Below, in pieces: positions 1 to 8,179 of a stretch of 64,000 nucleotides of DNA (position 1 is the first letter of the stretch; each line of letters starts with the position of its first letter). Both the position numbers and the translations under genes were made by a program. The stretch comes from CAYJAD01 sp964372165 (lineage in GTDB: Bacteria > Desulfobacterota > Desulfovibrionia > Desulfovibrionales > Desulfovibrionaceae). Below the pieces are notes generated by a model. It worked only from the letters and a program-made list of their open reading frames with translations, did not search any database and was not told the DNA's origin. The DNA is taken from positions 6,600-70,599 of the forward strand of contig CAYJPT010000001.1 of the NCBI GenBank assembly GCA_964372165.1. Reading direction: 5' to 3'.

Positions 1-3000
1 AATCACTAGCTCCACTACATTGCAACCAAGTAAAACCCATACGTGCTGCACTATATAATGTATCTAACATAAAAAGAGGTGACACTTCGGGGGCAGATGT
101 TTTTTGACTAGCCAAAAAACCATCTGCATAAACAGAAAAATTACGACGTGCAATAAAATTTGTCTGGCTATCTAACTTCATTTGCTTAGGGTATAAATGT
201 GGAAAGTTATGCATATCTTCAGCAAGACCAGCTTTTGCCACTGCTGTGGGGCTTGCATCTGGCATAAGGGTTGGCACTTGCGGAAATGATTTATGCCAAA
301 TAACATTGTTCTCAGTACCACATAAAAGCTCACGAGCAAAAAGCATTGGCAATACATCATAATCAAGTAAACCTACGCCCAGCGCAGTAAATACACTTTG
401 TAAACCCTCATTAGATAGCATACCCACATTACCATTTACAGGTGCTAACCATAGGCAACGCCAAAACAAATCATGCTTTGTACAAAACTGCTCCAATAAG
501 GCAGCCATAGCTCGATTAGCTGCAGCATAATTAGCTTGTCCTATATTACCACACCAGGCAGCAAGCGATGATATACCCACAGCATAGCGCAAACCATACT
601 TAACCGATTCTTGCAAAAGGTTTTCTAAGCCATCATATTTAACGGCCATTACCTGCGATATTTGCCTTGTGCTCAATTCACTCAACGGTACATCTTCATT
701 TATACCAGCTCCATGTATTAAGCCATGTATTTCACCCCAAGTTTCAAAAATGCTTGCCAGCGTTGTTTGTACTTGTTTTTTATCACTCACATCACAGGCG
801 TAATAAACACATTTTGCCCCAAAACCTGCCAGTTTTTCTATAACTTGTTGAGAAGGCGCAGCACTACGCCCTAATAGCAACAAGGTGCATTCAAGCATGG
901 CTAAGCCCTCTAAAGCCTTTGGAGTAATGCCACGCCCTCCACCTGAAACTATAATTACTTGCCCTTTGCTAATGGGTAAGCCAAATCTACCAGCAGCCCA
1001 AGGTTTTTGCTTTAAGCGAAGCGATCCCATGTAGCTTGAGTTTAAACATGAGTACAAAGGAAATTCACTATGCGTGCATAATATTTTTTGCATAAAGCCT
1101 TGCATTGCGCCATTACTTAAACCTTGCTTAGTGTGTATGGCTCTAAAATGACGCTGTGGATATTCCTGCGCTGCCGTCAAGAGTAATGCATTTAAGCTTG
1201 CAAAAAGATTTGAACCAAGTAGCGATGTTGTCAATTCTTCATGTACTATACACATTTGCCCTTTTTCACTACGCAAAAATGCCTGTACAAGACTCATGTA
1301 TTCTATAATAGGTGAAGAATCTTTATAGGATAAAATTTCATCTAGATATGGCAAAGCTATGACAATCAGACCTGGTTTCAAGTCTTGCTCAAGCGTTGCT
1401 TGTGCGTGAAGTATATCCTCAACCCTTAATACTTGCTCACTGCCAAAGGTTTGCGTCAAAAATTCATACCATTGTTGAGCATAGTCATTTTTCCCAACTA
1501 TCACAGCCGGTAAAAATTCTTTTTTATCACTAAGCAATTGTGCATTCCACTCCTCACCTGGCATTACAAAAGGGCATTTTTCAATAACACTACGTACAAT
1601 GGGATGAGTGGTAATAGGCTTTTCTATGGTAGGTTGTTCATCACTTGTTGAATCTATATTTAATGAACGCGCATTAGCCACAACCTTTGCTAAATCTGCA
1701 ATAGTGGCAACATCTATAAAATCCTCAAAGTTGACCTTAACATTAAATGTCTTTTCAATTTCATTAATAACTACAGGAAAACGACTTGAACGCATAGCAA
1801 GGTCATAACGCAAATCCATGTGTGCAGACAATTGGTGCGACTCAAAACCTGTTACTCGTACCAAAAGCGGTATAATGTCTTCTACATAATTGGCAGTGTT
1901 TTCAGTTTTTGTTTCAAGACATTTTGCGTCGCTTTGATCTTTTGCAATTTTTTTTCGCTTTGGTACAAAATTATCCGGAACAACATAAGTACTTGGGCCT
2001 TTAATATGCCCAAGAGAATAAAGCTCAGCCACAGCCCTGCGCATGGCTTCAACTTCTTTACCTTTACGTCCAACGGAAATACGATGCGCTGTAGGTTGTA
2101 TTTCTGAAATAAGCCGACTTAAAGTTGCAGTTGGACCAAGCTCCACAAAATGGCGAACAGAATAATCATTATATACTCTATTAACACAATCCACCCAGCG
2201 TACCGGGCTTTCATCAAGGTCAGCTATATATTCGCATATACTTTCTTTATCGTTTGGATATAAATCTGCAGTAACATTGCTTAACACTGGTGTATGTCCA
2301 GCTTGAATAGTAAATTCCATCAAACTATCAATGGATATTTTGCGAATAGTACGCAAACCAGGATGATGGAAAGCCATACTAATATTAAGCAGGCCTACCA
2401 TAATTTTTTGCTCTTTTAATTTAGCGCAGGCTTTTTCTAAATCGCTTCGTGTTCCACTTAAAATGTACTGCGTAGGGCTATTATAACTTGAAACATAAAA
2501 ATTTGGAAAATCCTCTAAAACCTGCTTGATTACATCATAAGGAGCATGAACAGCCATCATACCACTATCGTGATTACCCTCTTGCTCCATATCATCTATA
2601 ATTTTTGAATGCTTATTGATGATACCCCACGCATCTTCAGGCGAATATACTCCCGCTAGGCATAAGGCAATAAGCTCTCCTAAACTATGCCCAACAACAA
2701 TATCCGCTTTATATCCTAGTGTCTCAAGGTAGTATGCTTGGGCATATGAAACGAAAAAAATATACGGAGCTTGCCAGCGTGTGCGCATAAGCTTTTTTTT
2801 ATCGGTTTCATCAAGTAAGGCTAAAATATCCCAATCTGAAACAGCAGCAATGCGCTCCATGGCTGCTCTAACAGCAGGAATATTATCATAAAGTTCACGC
2901 CCCATATGAGCAAAAACGCTGCCTTGCCCTCCGGTAATAGTAGCAATTCTAGGCTTATCTTGCTTTTTTTCCAGCCATATACCCTGCTTGCGCAAATCCT

Positions 3001-3196
3001 TTAAAGTAGCATTATCTGGATTTTTTCCAATGTTAGTTATATAATTACGCCATGATGGTGTTATAGAGCCAATTCGCCATAATTCACCTGCATGACTAAG
3101 GCTAATTAAGCGAACACCATTTTCTACGTGTTGACTTTCTATGAAGTTTTCTTGTTCCTGTCCTGCACCCATAGATACGGCATTAGTACTTTCCAA
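1..3196 (-). CDS. Type I polyketide synthase, AT-ACP-KR modules (3' end beyond window)
   Basis: One reading frame stays open from the window edge up to about 3271 on the minus strand. The best start is TTG at 3196, preceded by TGGGAG with 7 nt spacing; ATG at 3172 is in frame but has no clear ribosome site. From the TTG start, the visible 1065 residues hold an acyltransferase (about 62-380; GHSLGE with Ser171, and AFHHPGL with His277/278), an acyl carrier domain (about 435-505) and a ketoreductase (about 560-1000; VSGGGRGIT near 752, QANYAAANRAM with Tyr890). After the KR the sequence may begin a hot-dog dehydratase, but this is weak. No ketosynthase precedes the AT, so it must lie further downstream or in another protein. 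In the ACP the usual DSL motif reads RSS: the Ser aligns with the phosphopantetheine site but the preceding Asp is Arg. The product is unknown; the divergent oxoamine synthase suggests an amino-ketone lipid or similar metabolite. Confidence 0.85.
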   Translation of the reverse strand, partial: MESTNAVSMGAGQEQENFIESQHVENGVRLISLSHAGELWRIGSITPSWRNYITNIGKNPDNATLKDLRKQGIWLEKKQDKPRIATITGGQGSVFAHMGRELYDNIPAVRAAMERIAAVSDWDILALLDETDKKKLMRTRWQAPYIFFVSYAQAYYLETLGYKADIVVGHSLGELIALCLAGVYSPEDAWGIINKHSKIIDDMEQEGNHDSGMMAVHAPYDVIKQVLEDFPNFYVSSYNSPTQYILSGTRSDLEKACAKLKEQKIMVGLLNISMAFHHPGLRTIRKISIDSLMEFTIQAGHTPVLSNVTADLYPNDKESICEYIADLDESPVRWVDCVNRVYNDYSVRHFVELGPTATLSRLISEIQPTAHRISVGRKGKEVEAMRRAVAELYSLGHIKGPSTYVVPDNFVPKRKKIAKDQSDAKCLETKTENTANYVEDIIPLLVRVTGFESHQLSAHMDLRYDLAMRSSRFPVVINEIEKTFNVKVNFEDFIDVATIADLAKVVANARSLNIDSTSDEQPTIEKPITTHPIVRSVIEKCPFVMPGEEWNAQLLSDKKEFLPAVIVGKNDYAQQWYEFLTQTFGSEQVLRVEDILHAQATLEQDLKPGLIVIALPYLDEILSYKDSSPIIEYMSLVQAFLRSEKGQMCIVHEELTTSLLGSNLFASLNALLLTAAQEYPQRHFRAIHTKQGLSNGAMQGFMQKILCTHSEFPLYSCLNSSYMGSLRLKQKPWAAGRFGLPISKGQVIIVSGGGRGITPKALEGLAMLECTLLLLGRSAAPSQQVIEKLAGFGAKCVYYACDVSDKKQVQTTLASIFETWGEIHGLIHGAGINEDVPLSELSTRQISQVMAVKYDGLENLLQESVKYGLRYAVGISSLAAWCGNIGQANYAAANRAMAALLEQFCTKHDLFWRCLWLAPVNGNVGMLSNEGLQSVFTALGVGLLDYDVLPMLFARELLCGTENNVIWHKSFPQVPTLMPDASPTAVAKAGLAEDMHNFPHLYPKQMKLDSQTNFIARRNFSVYADGFLASQKTSAPEVSPLFMLDTLYSAARMGFTWLQCSGASD

Positions 3197-3852
3197 TTCA
3201 ATGCTCCCACATAAAAGCCAATAATATGGCTTTTCAATATAAACTATATTAATTAACACATAAAACAAGATTCAGCACAATTAATTGGCACAGACTGATG
3301 ACAAACCCCCTTTCAGGCGTTTGTGCCGCCTAAGGCAGACAAGCTGCCTTGGCAGTAAGGCACGAAAATCATTCGTTTAACGGCGCAAATGAATTGCGCC
3401 TACTCTTGATTTATCGGCTCGTGCTGACTTTGTCAGCACTCTGAGCACAATTAATTGTGCAGTAGTCTTAAAATATTCAATAAAAGACCACAAAGACAGA
3501 AAAAATATTTTTCACAACATAACAATTCAAACTATACTCAAAAAAATACATATCATATCAAATTCTTATGTGGAATAAAATTACAACTCCAAATTAATTC
3601 GCAAAATGAGCACAGTATAGCATTATTACTTCCTACATTAGAAGTAACATGCTCATCAAAGCTGCAAGGTCTTTGATTTATAAATTATAGGACATTTTAT
3701 CACACTTGTCTATCAAGGCATAGGTTTGCCCAAAACCAAGTTAATATATATTCTTGCCAAAAAGAAAAGTTTGTTGTAAGCATCTTCATTCACGTGCTAC
3801 ATGATAACATTGTCAATACAAGCACCATATAAAACTTTGGGAGATAGATGGC
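3197..3852. other. Intergenic region between divergent PKS and oxoamine synthase
   Basis: This 656-bp divergent spacer must carry the promoters of both the PKS and the oxoamine synthase gene. About 3291-3460 is filled by a hairpin-rich repeat (listed separately). The stretch 3461-3852 is AT-rich. A short reading frame at 3455-3676 has low-complexity composition and no recognisable domain, so I do not call it a gene. No convincing -35/-10 pair stood out. Confidence 0.6.
3291..3460. repeat. Hairpin-string repeat, copy B1
   Basis: Five consecutive small inverted repeats follow each other: ACAAAC/GTTTGT near 3301-3323, AAGGCAG/CTGCCTT (3332-3338/3344-3350), GGCGCAA/TTGCGCC (3382-3388/3394-3400), GTGCTGAC/GTCAGCAC (3421-3428/3432-3439) and GCACAATT/AATTGTGC (3445-3452/3453-3460). 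The first 85 nt (3291-3375) match 63895-63979 with only 5 differences. A diverged relative of the second half lies at 11208-11333. It could be a REP/BIME-like element or a transcribed structured RNA. Confidence 0.75.
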
Positions 3853-5151
3853 ATGAATAAAGAGCAAGAATTGAACACCATGTCCGATGAGCAAATAGAA
3901 AAAAGTGATTCTTCGTTGGAGTTCAATTATGTGCACAAAAAACTTTCCGTTGGTCGAGCTGTGGCCATGGGAAAAAAAATGGGTATTCGCAACCCACTAT
4001 TTTTGTGCCACGATAAAGCTGCCAAAGCTTATACCACCATTGAGGGCAAAGAATACCTCAATTTTTCTACCTATGATTACCTAGACATTAATACACATCC
4101 TGAAATAACCGCCGCTGTTACTAAAGCTGCAGAAAAATACGGAACTTCTGCCGGTGCAAGCCGCCTTGTTGGTGGGGAGCGCCCACCACATTTAGAGCTT
4201 GAACGCGCCATTGCAGATTTTTATGAAGTTGATGATAGCATTGTTTACGTAAGTGGCCATGCAACCAATGTTTCAACATTGGGTTTTCTCTTCACCTCGC
4301 GCGATTTAATATTGCATGATAATCTTGCACATAACTCCTTAATGCAAGGAGCTAAGCTTTCATCTGCAACGCGCATGTCTTATACGCATGATAACACCGA
4401 CGCTTTAGAAGCTATATTAAAACAACGCCGTAATGACTTTCGCCATGTAATAATTGTAACTGAAGGCCTTTTTAGCATGGACGGCAATATACCTGATTTA
4501 CCACGCATCGTTGAACTAAAAAAACAATATAATTGTATGCTACTTGTAGACGAAGCACACTCATTAGGTATACTTGGTGCAACAGGGCGTGGTGCACGTG
4601 AGCATTTTAATATTGACCCCAATGATGTTGACATGTGGATGAGCACCCTTAGTAAATCACTGTGTGGTTGCGGGGGTTTTATTGCCGGCAATAAAAAACT
4701 TATTGAAAACTTAAAGTATGGCTCTCCAGGCTTTGTTTTTAGCGTAGGAATGTCACCTATACTTGCTGTTGCATGCAAAACAGCTCTTGACATAATACAA
4801 CGTGAACCAGAGCGTGTACACAAATTACAACATATTAGTAAGTATTTTCTTGACTATGCCAAAAGCCTCAACCTTGATACTGGTGTTGCACAAGGATATG
4901 CCAATGTTCCAATAATCGTTGGTAATTCTATGGTGACAGGCGTTGTATCCAACGCACTATTAAACCGTGGTATTTACGTTATGCCTATTACTTTCCCGGC
5001 AGTGCAGGAAGGTACAGCAAGACTTCGTTTCTTCTTATCAGCTGCACATTCTGAAGCTGATGTACGAAGAGCACTTGATATTACAGCAGAAGAATTACCA
5101 AAGGCTGCAAAAACCATTGAAGAATGGATTGCAAACAACCCACAAGATTAA
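3853..5151 (+). CDS. Alpha-oxoamine synthase (AONS/KBL/SPT-like PLP enzyme)
   Basis: The 432-residue protein is a fold-type I PLP enzyme of the alpha-oxoamine synthase family. Such enzymes condense an amino acid with an acyl thioester with loss of CO2 to give an amino ketone. Visible hallmarks are GTSAGASRLVGG, VYVSGHATN, the PLP-ring aspartate in LLVDEAHSLG and the Schiff-base lysine K268 in STLSKSL. The N-terminus is about 40 residues longer than a minimal AONS. A GGGAG ribosome site lies 9 nt before the ATG. Its place next to a PKS, with no bio genes, argues against biotin synthesis and for off-loading or extending a PKS product; the WcbR/WcbT pair of Burkholderia capsule loci is a known parallel. 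The amino-acid and acyl substrates cannot be read from the sequence. Confidence 0.85.
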   Translation: MNKEQELNTMSDEQIEKSDSSLEFNYVHKKLSVGRAVAMGKKMGIRNPLFLCHDKAAKAYTTIEGKEYLNFSTYDYLDINTHPEITAAVTKAAEKYGTSAGASRLVGGERPPHLELERAIADFYEVDDSIVYVSGHATNVSTLGFLFTSRDLILHDNLAHNSLMQGAKLSSATRMSYTHDNTDALEAILKQRRNDFRHVIIVTEGLFSMDGNIPDLPRIVELKKQYNCMLLVDEAHSLGILGATGRGAREHFNIDPNDVDMWMSTLSKSLCGCGGFIAGNKKLIENLKYGSPGFVFSVGMSPILAVACKTALDIIQREPERVHKLQHISKYFLDYAKSLNLDTGVAQGYANVPIIVGNSMVTGVVSNALLNRGIYVMPITFPAVQEGTARLRFFLSAAHSEADVRRALDITAEELPKAAKTIEEWIANNPQD

Positions 5152-5340
5152 GTATTCACTTTAACAAGATAATTTTCACACTTTGTGCTATGCACTTAAT
5201 GAATATTATTTATTAGTGAACATTTTTTAGTAAAAAAATACTGCGCATCGTTATATTATGTTTCTTTTTGTCAAACAATGTACAGGCAAAAAGCTAGTGA
5301 AACATTCAAAAATTACAGTATAAAATACAAATTTATGACA

Positions 5341-5382
5341 ATTGAAGACCTCTGCGCAATCTATTGTGCAGAGGTCTTCAAT
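5341..5382. terminator. Long hairpin terminator after the oxoamine synthase
   Basis: A perfect 15-bp inverted repeat (5341-5355 with 5368-5382, core GACCTCTGC/GCAGAGGTC) lies 190 bp after the oxoamine synthase stop and 44 bp before asnB. The arms nearly close to a 20-bp stem. The CCTCTGCACAAT core recurs at other gene ends in this window. The T-run is poor, so it may attenuate rather than fully stop transcription. Confidence 0.6.
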
Positions 5383-5425
5383 CTTAAAAATACAAATATG
5401 TCATTGGGCATAATATGGAGTTACT

Positions 5426-7345
5426 ATGTGTGGCATAGCAGGTTTTTATCAACTTGATGGGCAAAATTTACCGCATGAAGCCTCTACATGGCTAAAAAAT
5501 ATGACAGACGCCATAAACTATCGTGGCCCAGACGGTGAGGGACAATGGATTGATGGTGCTGTTGCTCTAGGGCATAGGCGCCTTTCTATAATTGACCTAA
5601 AAACTGGTGCGCAGCCTATGTCAGATGCCTCTGACCAAGTATGGGTTACCTTCAATGGTGAAATATATAATTTTCCAGCACTACGTGAAGAATTAAAAGC
5701 ACGCGGTTGCACCTTTCGCACAAACTCAGATACAGAAGTTATACTATATGCTTGGCAAGAATGGGGTAAGGATTGTGTGCAGCATTTTGAAGGCATGTTT
5801 GCCTTTGTCTTATATGATAAAAGACAAAAAATCCTTTTTTGCGCTAGGGATCGTTTTGGGAAAAAACCTTTCTATTACACGATTCAACAGGGTCGCTTTA
5901 TTTTTGCCTCAGAACTTACAGCTATAAAATGCTTTCCAAACTTGAGCTTAAGTGTAAAGCCACAATCTCTTATGCGTTATTTAGCATATGAGTATGCGCC
6001 AACACCTGAGTGCATTTATACCGAAGTGCAAAAACTGCCTCCTTCACACAGCCTCATGCTATGTGAAGGAAAAACAACACTGTCGCGCTATTGGGAAATA
6101 CCAACGCCGCTTGAAAATGTCACAGTTTCTGAAGATGACCTTGCAAGTGAGCTTTGCCACCTGCTAGACAAAGCTGTGGAGCGGCGCATGATAAGTGATG
6201 TGCCACTTGGTGTTTTTCTATCCGGTGGTATTGATTCTTCAATAATCACAGCCCTAATGGCTGGCAAAGCTGATAAAATAAAAACATTTTCCATAGGGTT
6301 TAAAGAAGCAAGCTATGATGAGTCACAATATGCGCGCATTATTGCAAACCACTATACAACCGACCATTGCGAGCACATACTATCCGCCGATTATTGCGCA
6401 GAAATTTTGCCAGATGTTATAAGTCGTCTTGATGAGCCTATGGCTGACGCATCTGTTGCGCCAACATATTTATTATCAGAGCTTACCCGAAAGCATGTTA
6501 CTGTGGCCCTTGGCGGTGACGGATCAGATGAATTATTTGCAGGCTATGAACATTTTATTGGCTTAAAAGTTGCTGAACATTACAACAAATGGCCTTCATT
6601 GTTGCGTAAAGGAATTGAAGGTATTTCATCAAGTTTACCTGCCAGTTCAAACTATATTAACTTAAACAATGCATTATCTACTTTTCTGGGTGCAGCTTAT
6701 GCTCCACCATGGCAAAGAGTACAAAGCTTGCTCACAGCCTTTACCCCTGAAATGCAACAAGATATTTGGAATAAAAATTTTATCAAGGATAACCATGATT
6801 TTTTAGCTTTAGATTCACTTTTTGCACCTACTAAGGAACATTTTTCCCACTGGCCAACCTCCAGCGCAGTGGGCAATGTAGAAAGAGCTGCTTATGTTTA
6901 TGCACGACAATTTCTTGTCGATGATATTTTAACTAAAGTGGATCGCTGCTCAATGTTGAAATCGCTTGAAGTGCGAGCACCATTTTTAGATACACAAGTG
7001 GCAGAATTTGCAGCTAGACTACCACTACAGTATAAACTTAAAGGATTTAAAAGAAAATACTTACTTAAAAAAGCTTGTTCTGGGCTTTTACCCAAGGAAA
7101 TTCTTAATCGCAATAAGCGCGGATTTCAGATTCCAGTGGCCGCATGGTTACGAGGTTCCTTACGCCCCATGGTAGAAGAGTTATTAGGGGAACGCTTTTT
7201 GCAAGAACAAGGTGTATTTAGTGTACCACACATTAAATCACTGGTAGATACGCACATGAGTGGCAAAAAAGATTTACGCAAGCCCCTTTGGACTTTGCTT
7301 GTGCTACAAATGTGGTGGAGGGCAAACAAGCCAAAAATTTTATAA
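5426..7345 (+). CDS. asnB: Asparagine synthase-type glutamine amidotransferase (AsnB)
   Basis: The 639-residue protein begins MCGIAGF, so Cys2 becomes the N-terminal nucleophile of a class II glutaminase domain (about 2-210, with NYRGPDGEG, GHRRLSIIDL and FNGEIYN). A synthetase domain follows from about 230, with the pyrophosphate-binding FLSGGIDSS and later ALGGDGSDELFAGY and VDRCSM motifs. It transfers glutamine-derived ammonia to an ATP-activated carboxylate, asparagine being the classical product. The length is that of the longer AsnB/AsnO class, which includes exopolysaccharide- and lipid-locus paralogues. GGAG precedes the ATG. Its position after the oxoamine synthase leaves open an amidation role in that pathway rather than plain asparagine synthesis. 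Confidence 0.85.
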   Translation: MCGIAGFYQLDGQNLPHEASTWLKNMTDAINYRGPDGEGQWIDGAVALGHRRLSIIDLKTGAQPMSDASDQVWVTFNGEIYNFPALREELKARGCTFRTNSDTEVILYAWQEWGKDCVQHFEGMFAFVLYDKRQKILFCARDRFGKKPFYYTIQQGRFIFASELTAIKCFPNLSLSVKPQSLMRYLAYEYAPTPECIYTEVQKLPPSHSLMLCEGKTTLSRYWEIPTPLENVTVSEDDLASELCHLLDKAVERRMISDVPLGVFLSGGIDSSIITALMAGKADKIKTFSIGFKEASYDESQYARIIANHYTTDHCEHILSADYCAEILPDVISRLDEPMADASVAPTYLLSELTRKHVTVALGGDGSDELFAGYEHFIGLKVAEHYNKWPSLLRKGIEGISSSLPASSNYINLNNALSTFLGAAYAPPWQRVQSLLTAFTPEMQQDIWNKNFIKDNHDFLALDSLFAPTKEHFSHWPTSSAVGNVERAAYVYARQFLVDDILTKVDRCSMLKSLEVRAPFLDTQVAEFAARLPLQYKLKGFKRKYLLKKACSGLLPKEILNRNKRGFQIPVAAWLRGSLRPMVEELLGERFLQEQGVFSVPHIKSLVDTHMSGKKDLRKPLWTLLVLQMWWRANKPKIL

Positions 7346-7391
7346 ACAGTCTTTTTAATTATAAAATACAGACTGTTCACTGGAGGAAGCT

Positions 7392-8021
7392 ATGTTTAAA
7401 CGTCTAATTTTTACTGCACTATTATGCCTTATTATGGTTGTGCCTGCTGCGGCAGAAACTTCCGGATTTTATGCTGGAGGTAAATTTATTTACTCCTATC
7501 AAACTTCTTGGGGCGGTGGATTATTTAGTGAATCCTACTCTCAAAGTGTCACTGGTGGTGGTTTTTTTGCAGGCTATGATTTTTATCAACAAAGTGACCT
7601 ACCCATACGTGCTGAAATAGAATATGCTTTTCGTGGAAACCTTTATAAGGAAGATAATGCATCAGGCTACGCATCAGAAACTTTTTATAATATGCAAACA
7701 TTATTAGTTAATTTTTATTATGACTTTTACAATGAAAGTTCCTTTACCCCCTATGTAGGTGCAGGTTTAGGTGTTGGATTTATGAATGGTAATTATAAAT
7801 TTGATGTATCCGGAAGCAGTTTTGAAGGTAGTATGACCGACACAGTGCTTGCCTGGCATGTAGGTGGCGGTGTTGGCTATGCCATAACAGATAGAATTAC
7901 TGCTGACCTTGGTTATCGCTATCAAACCTTTGGCAGTAGCTACAAAGATTCCAACAATCAAGAGTTTGAAACTTCCACCAGCGGCCATGAAATAAGCCTT
8001 GGTGTACGCTTTAACTTCTAA
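7392..8021 (+). CDS. Outer-membrane beta-barrel protein (OmpX/Opa-like fold)
   Basis: The 209-residue protein has a clear signal peptide (MFKRLIF, hydrophobic core, AAA cleavage near residue 21). It then shows alternating amphipathic strands rich in Tyr, Gly and Ser, and ends in GVRFNF, the C-terminal Phe typical of BAM-assembled barrels. The size suits an 8-strand barrel. GGAGG lies just before the ATG and asnB ends 46 bp upstream, so the two may be co-transcribed. The function is not evident; an adhesin, porin-like protein or envelope stabiliser are all possible. Confidence 0.8.
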   Translation: MFKRLIFTALLCLIMVVPAAAETSGFYAGGKFIYSYQTSWGGGLFSESYSQSVTGGGFFAGYDFYQQSDLPIRAEIEYAFRGNLYKEDNASGYASETFYNMQTLLVNFYYDFYNESSFTPYVGAGLGVGFMNGNYKFDVSGSSFEGSMTDTVLAWHVGGGVGYAITDRITADLGYRYQTFGSSYKDSNNQEFETSTSGHEISLGVRFNF

Positions 8022-8072
8022 AATCATCCGCACAATAAATTGTGCAGAAGTCTAAAATTTCATTAACAAAAC

Positions 8073-8110
8073 AAAAAGGTCTCTACGGCAAATGCTGTGG
8101 AGACCTTTTT
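8073..8110. terminator. Bidirectional terminator between omp and lepA
   Basis: A perfect 11-bp stem (8073-8083 AAAAAGGTCTC with 8100-8110) ends in a T-run on both strands. It sits between the convergent barrel gene and lepA. Confidence 0.85.
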
Positions 8111-8179
8111 GTTTAAATGTATAAAACTTTTATATCAAATCCTTAACATATAAGACTACTCAATACCAACACCAGGATA

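Noticed and set aside
1820..2107. Plus-strand reading frames inside the PKS region
   Set aside because: They are antisense to a continuous AT-ACP-KR coding frame and show no domain features.
3455..3676. Possible 73-residue gene in the PKS/oxoamine synthase spacer
   Set aside because: Low-complexity Asn/Gln/Lys composition, no ribosome site, begins within a repeat.
3853..5151. BioF (8-amino-7-oxononanoate synthase) for biotin
   Set aside because: No bio genes are nearby, the N-terminus is extended, and the gene is paired with a PKS; the precise substrate stays open.
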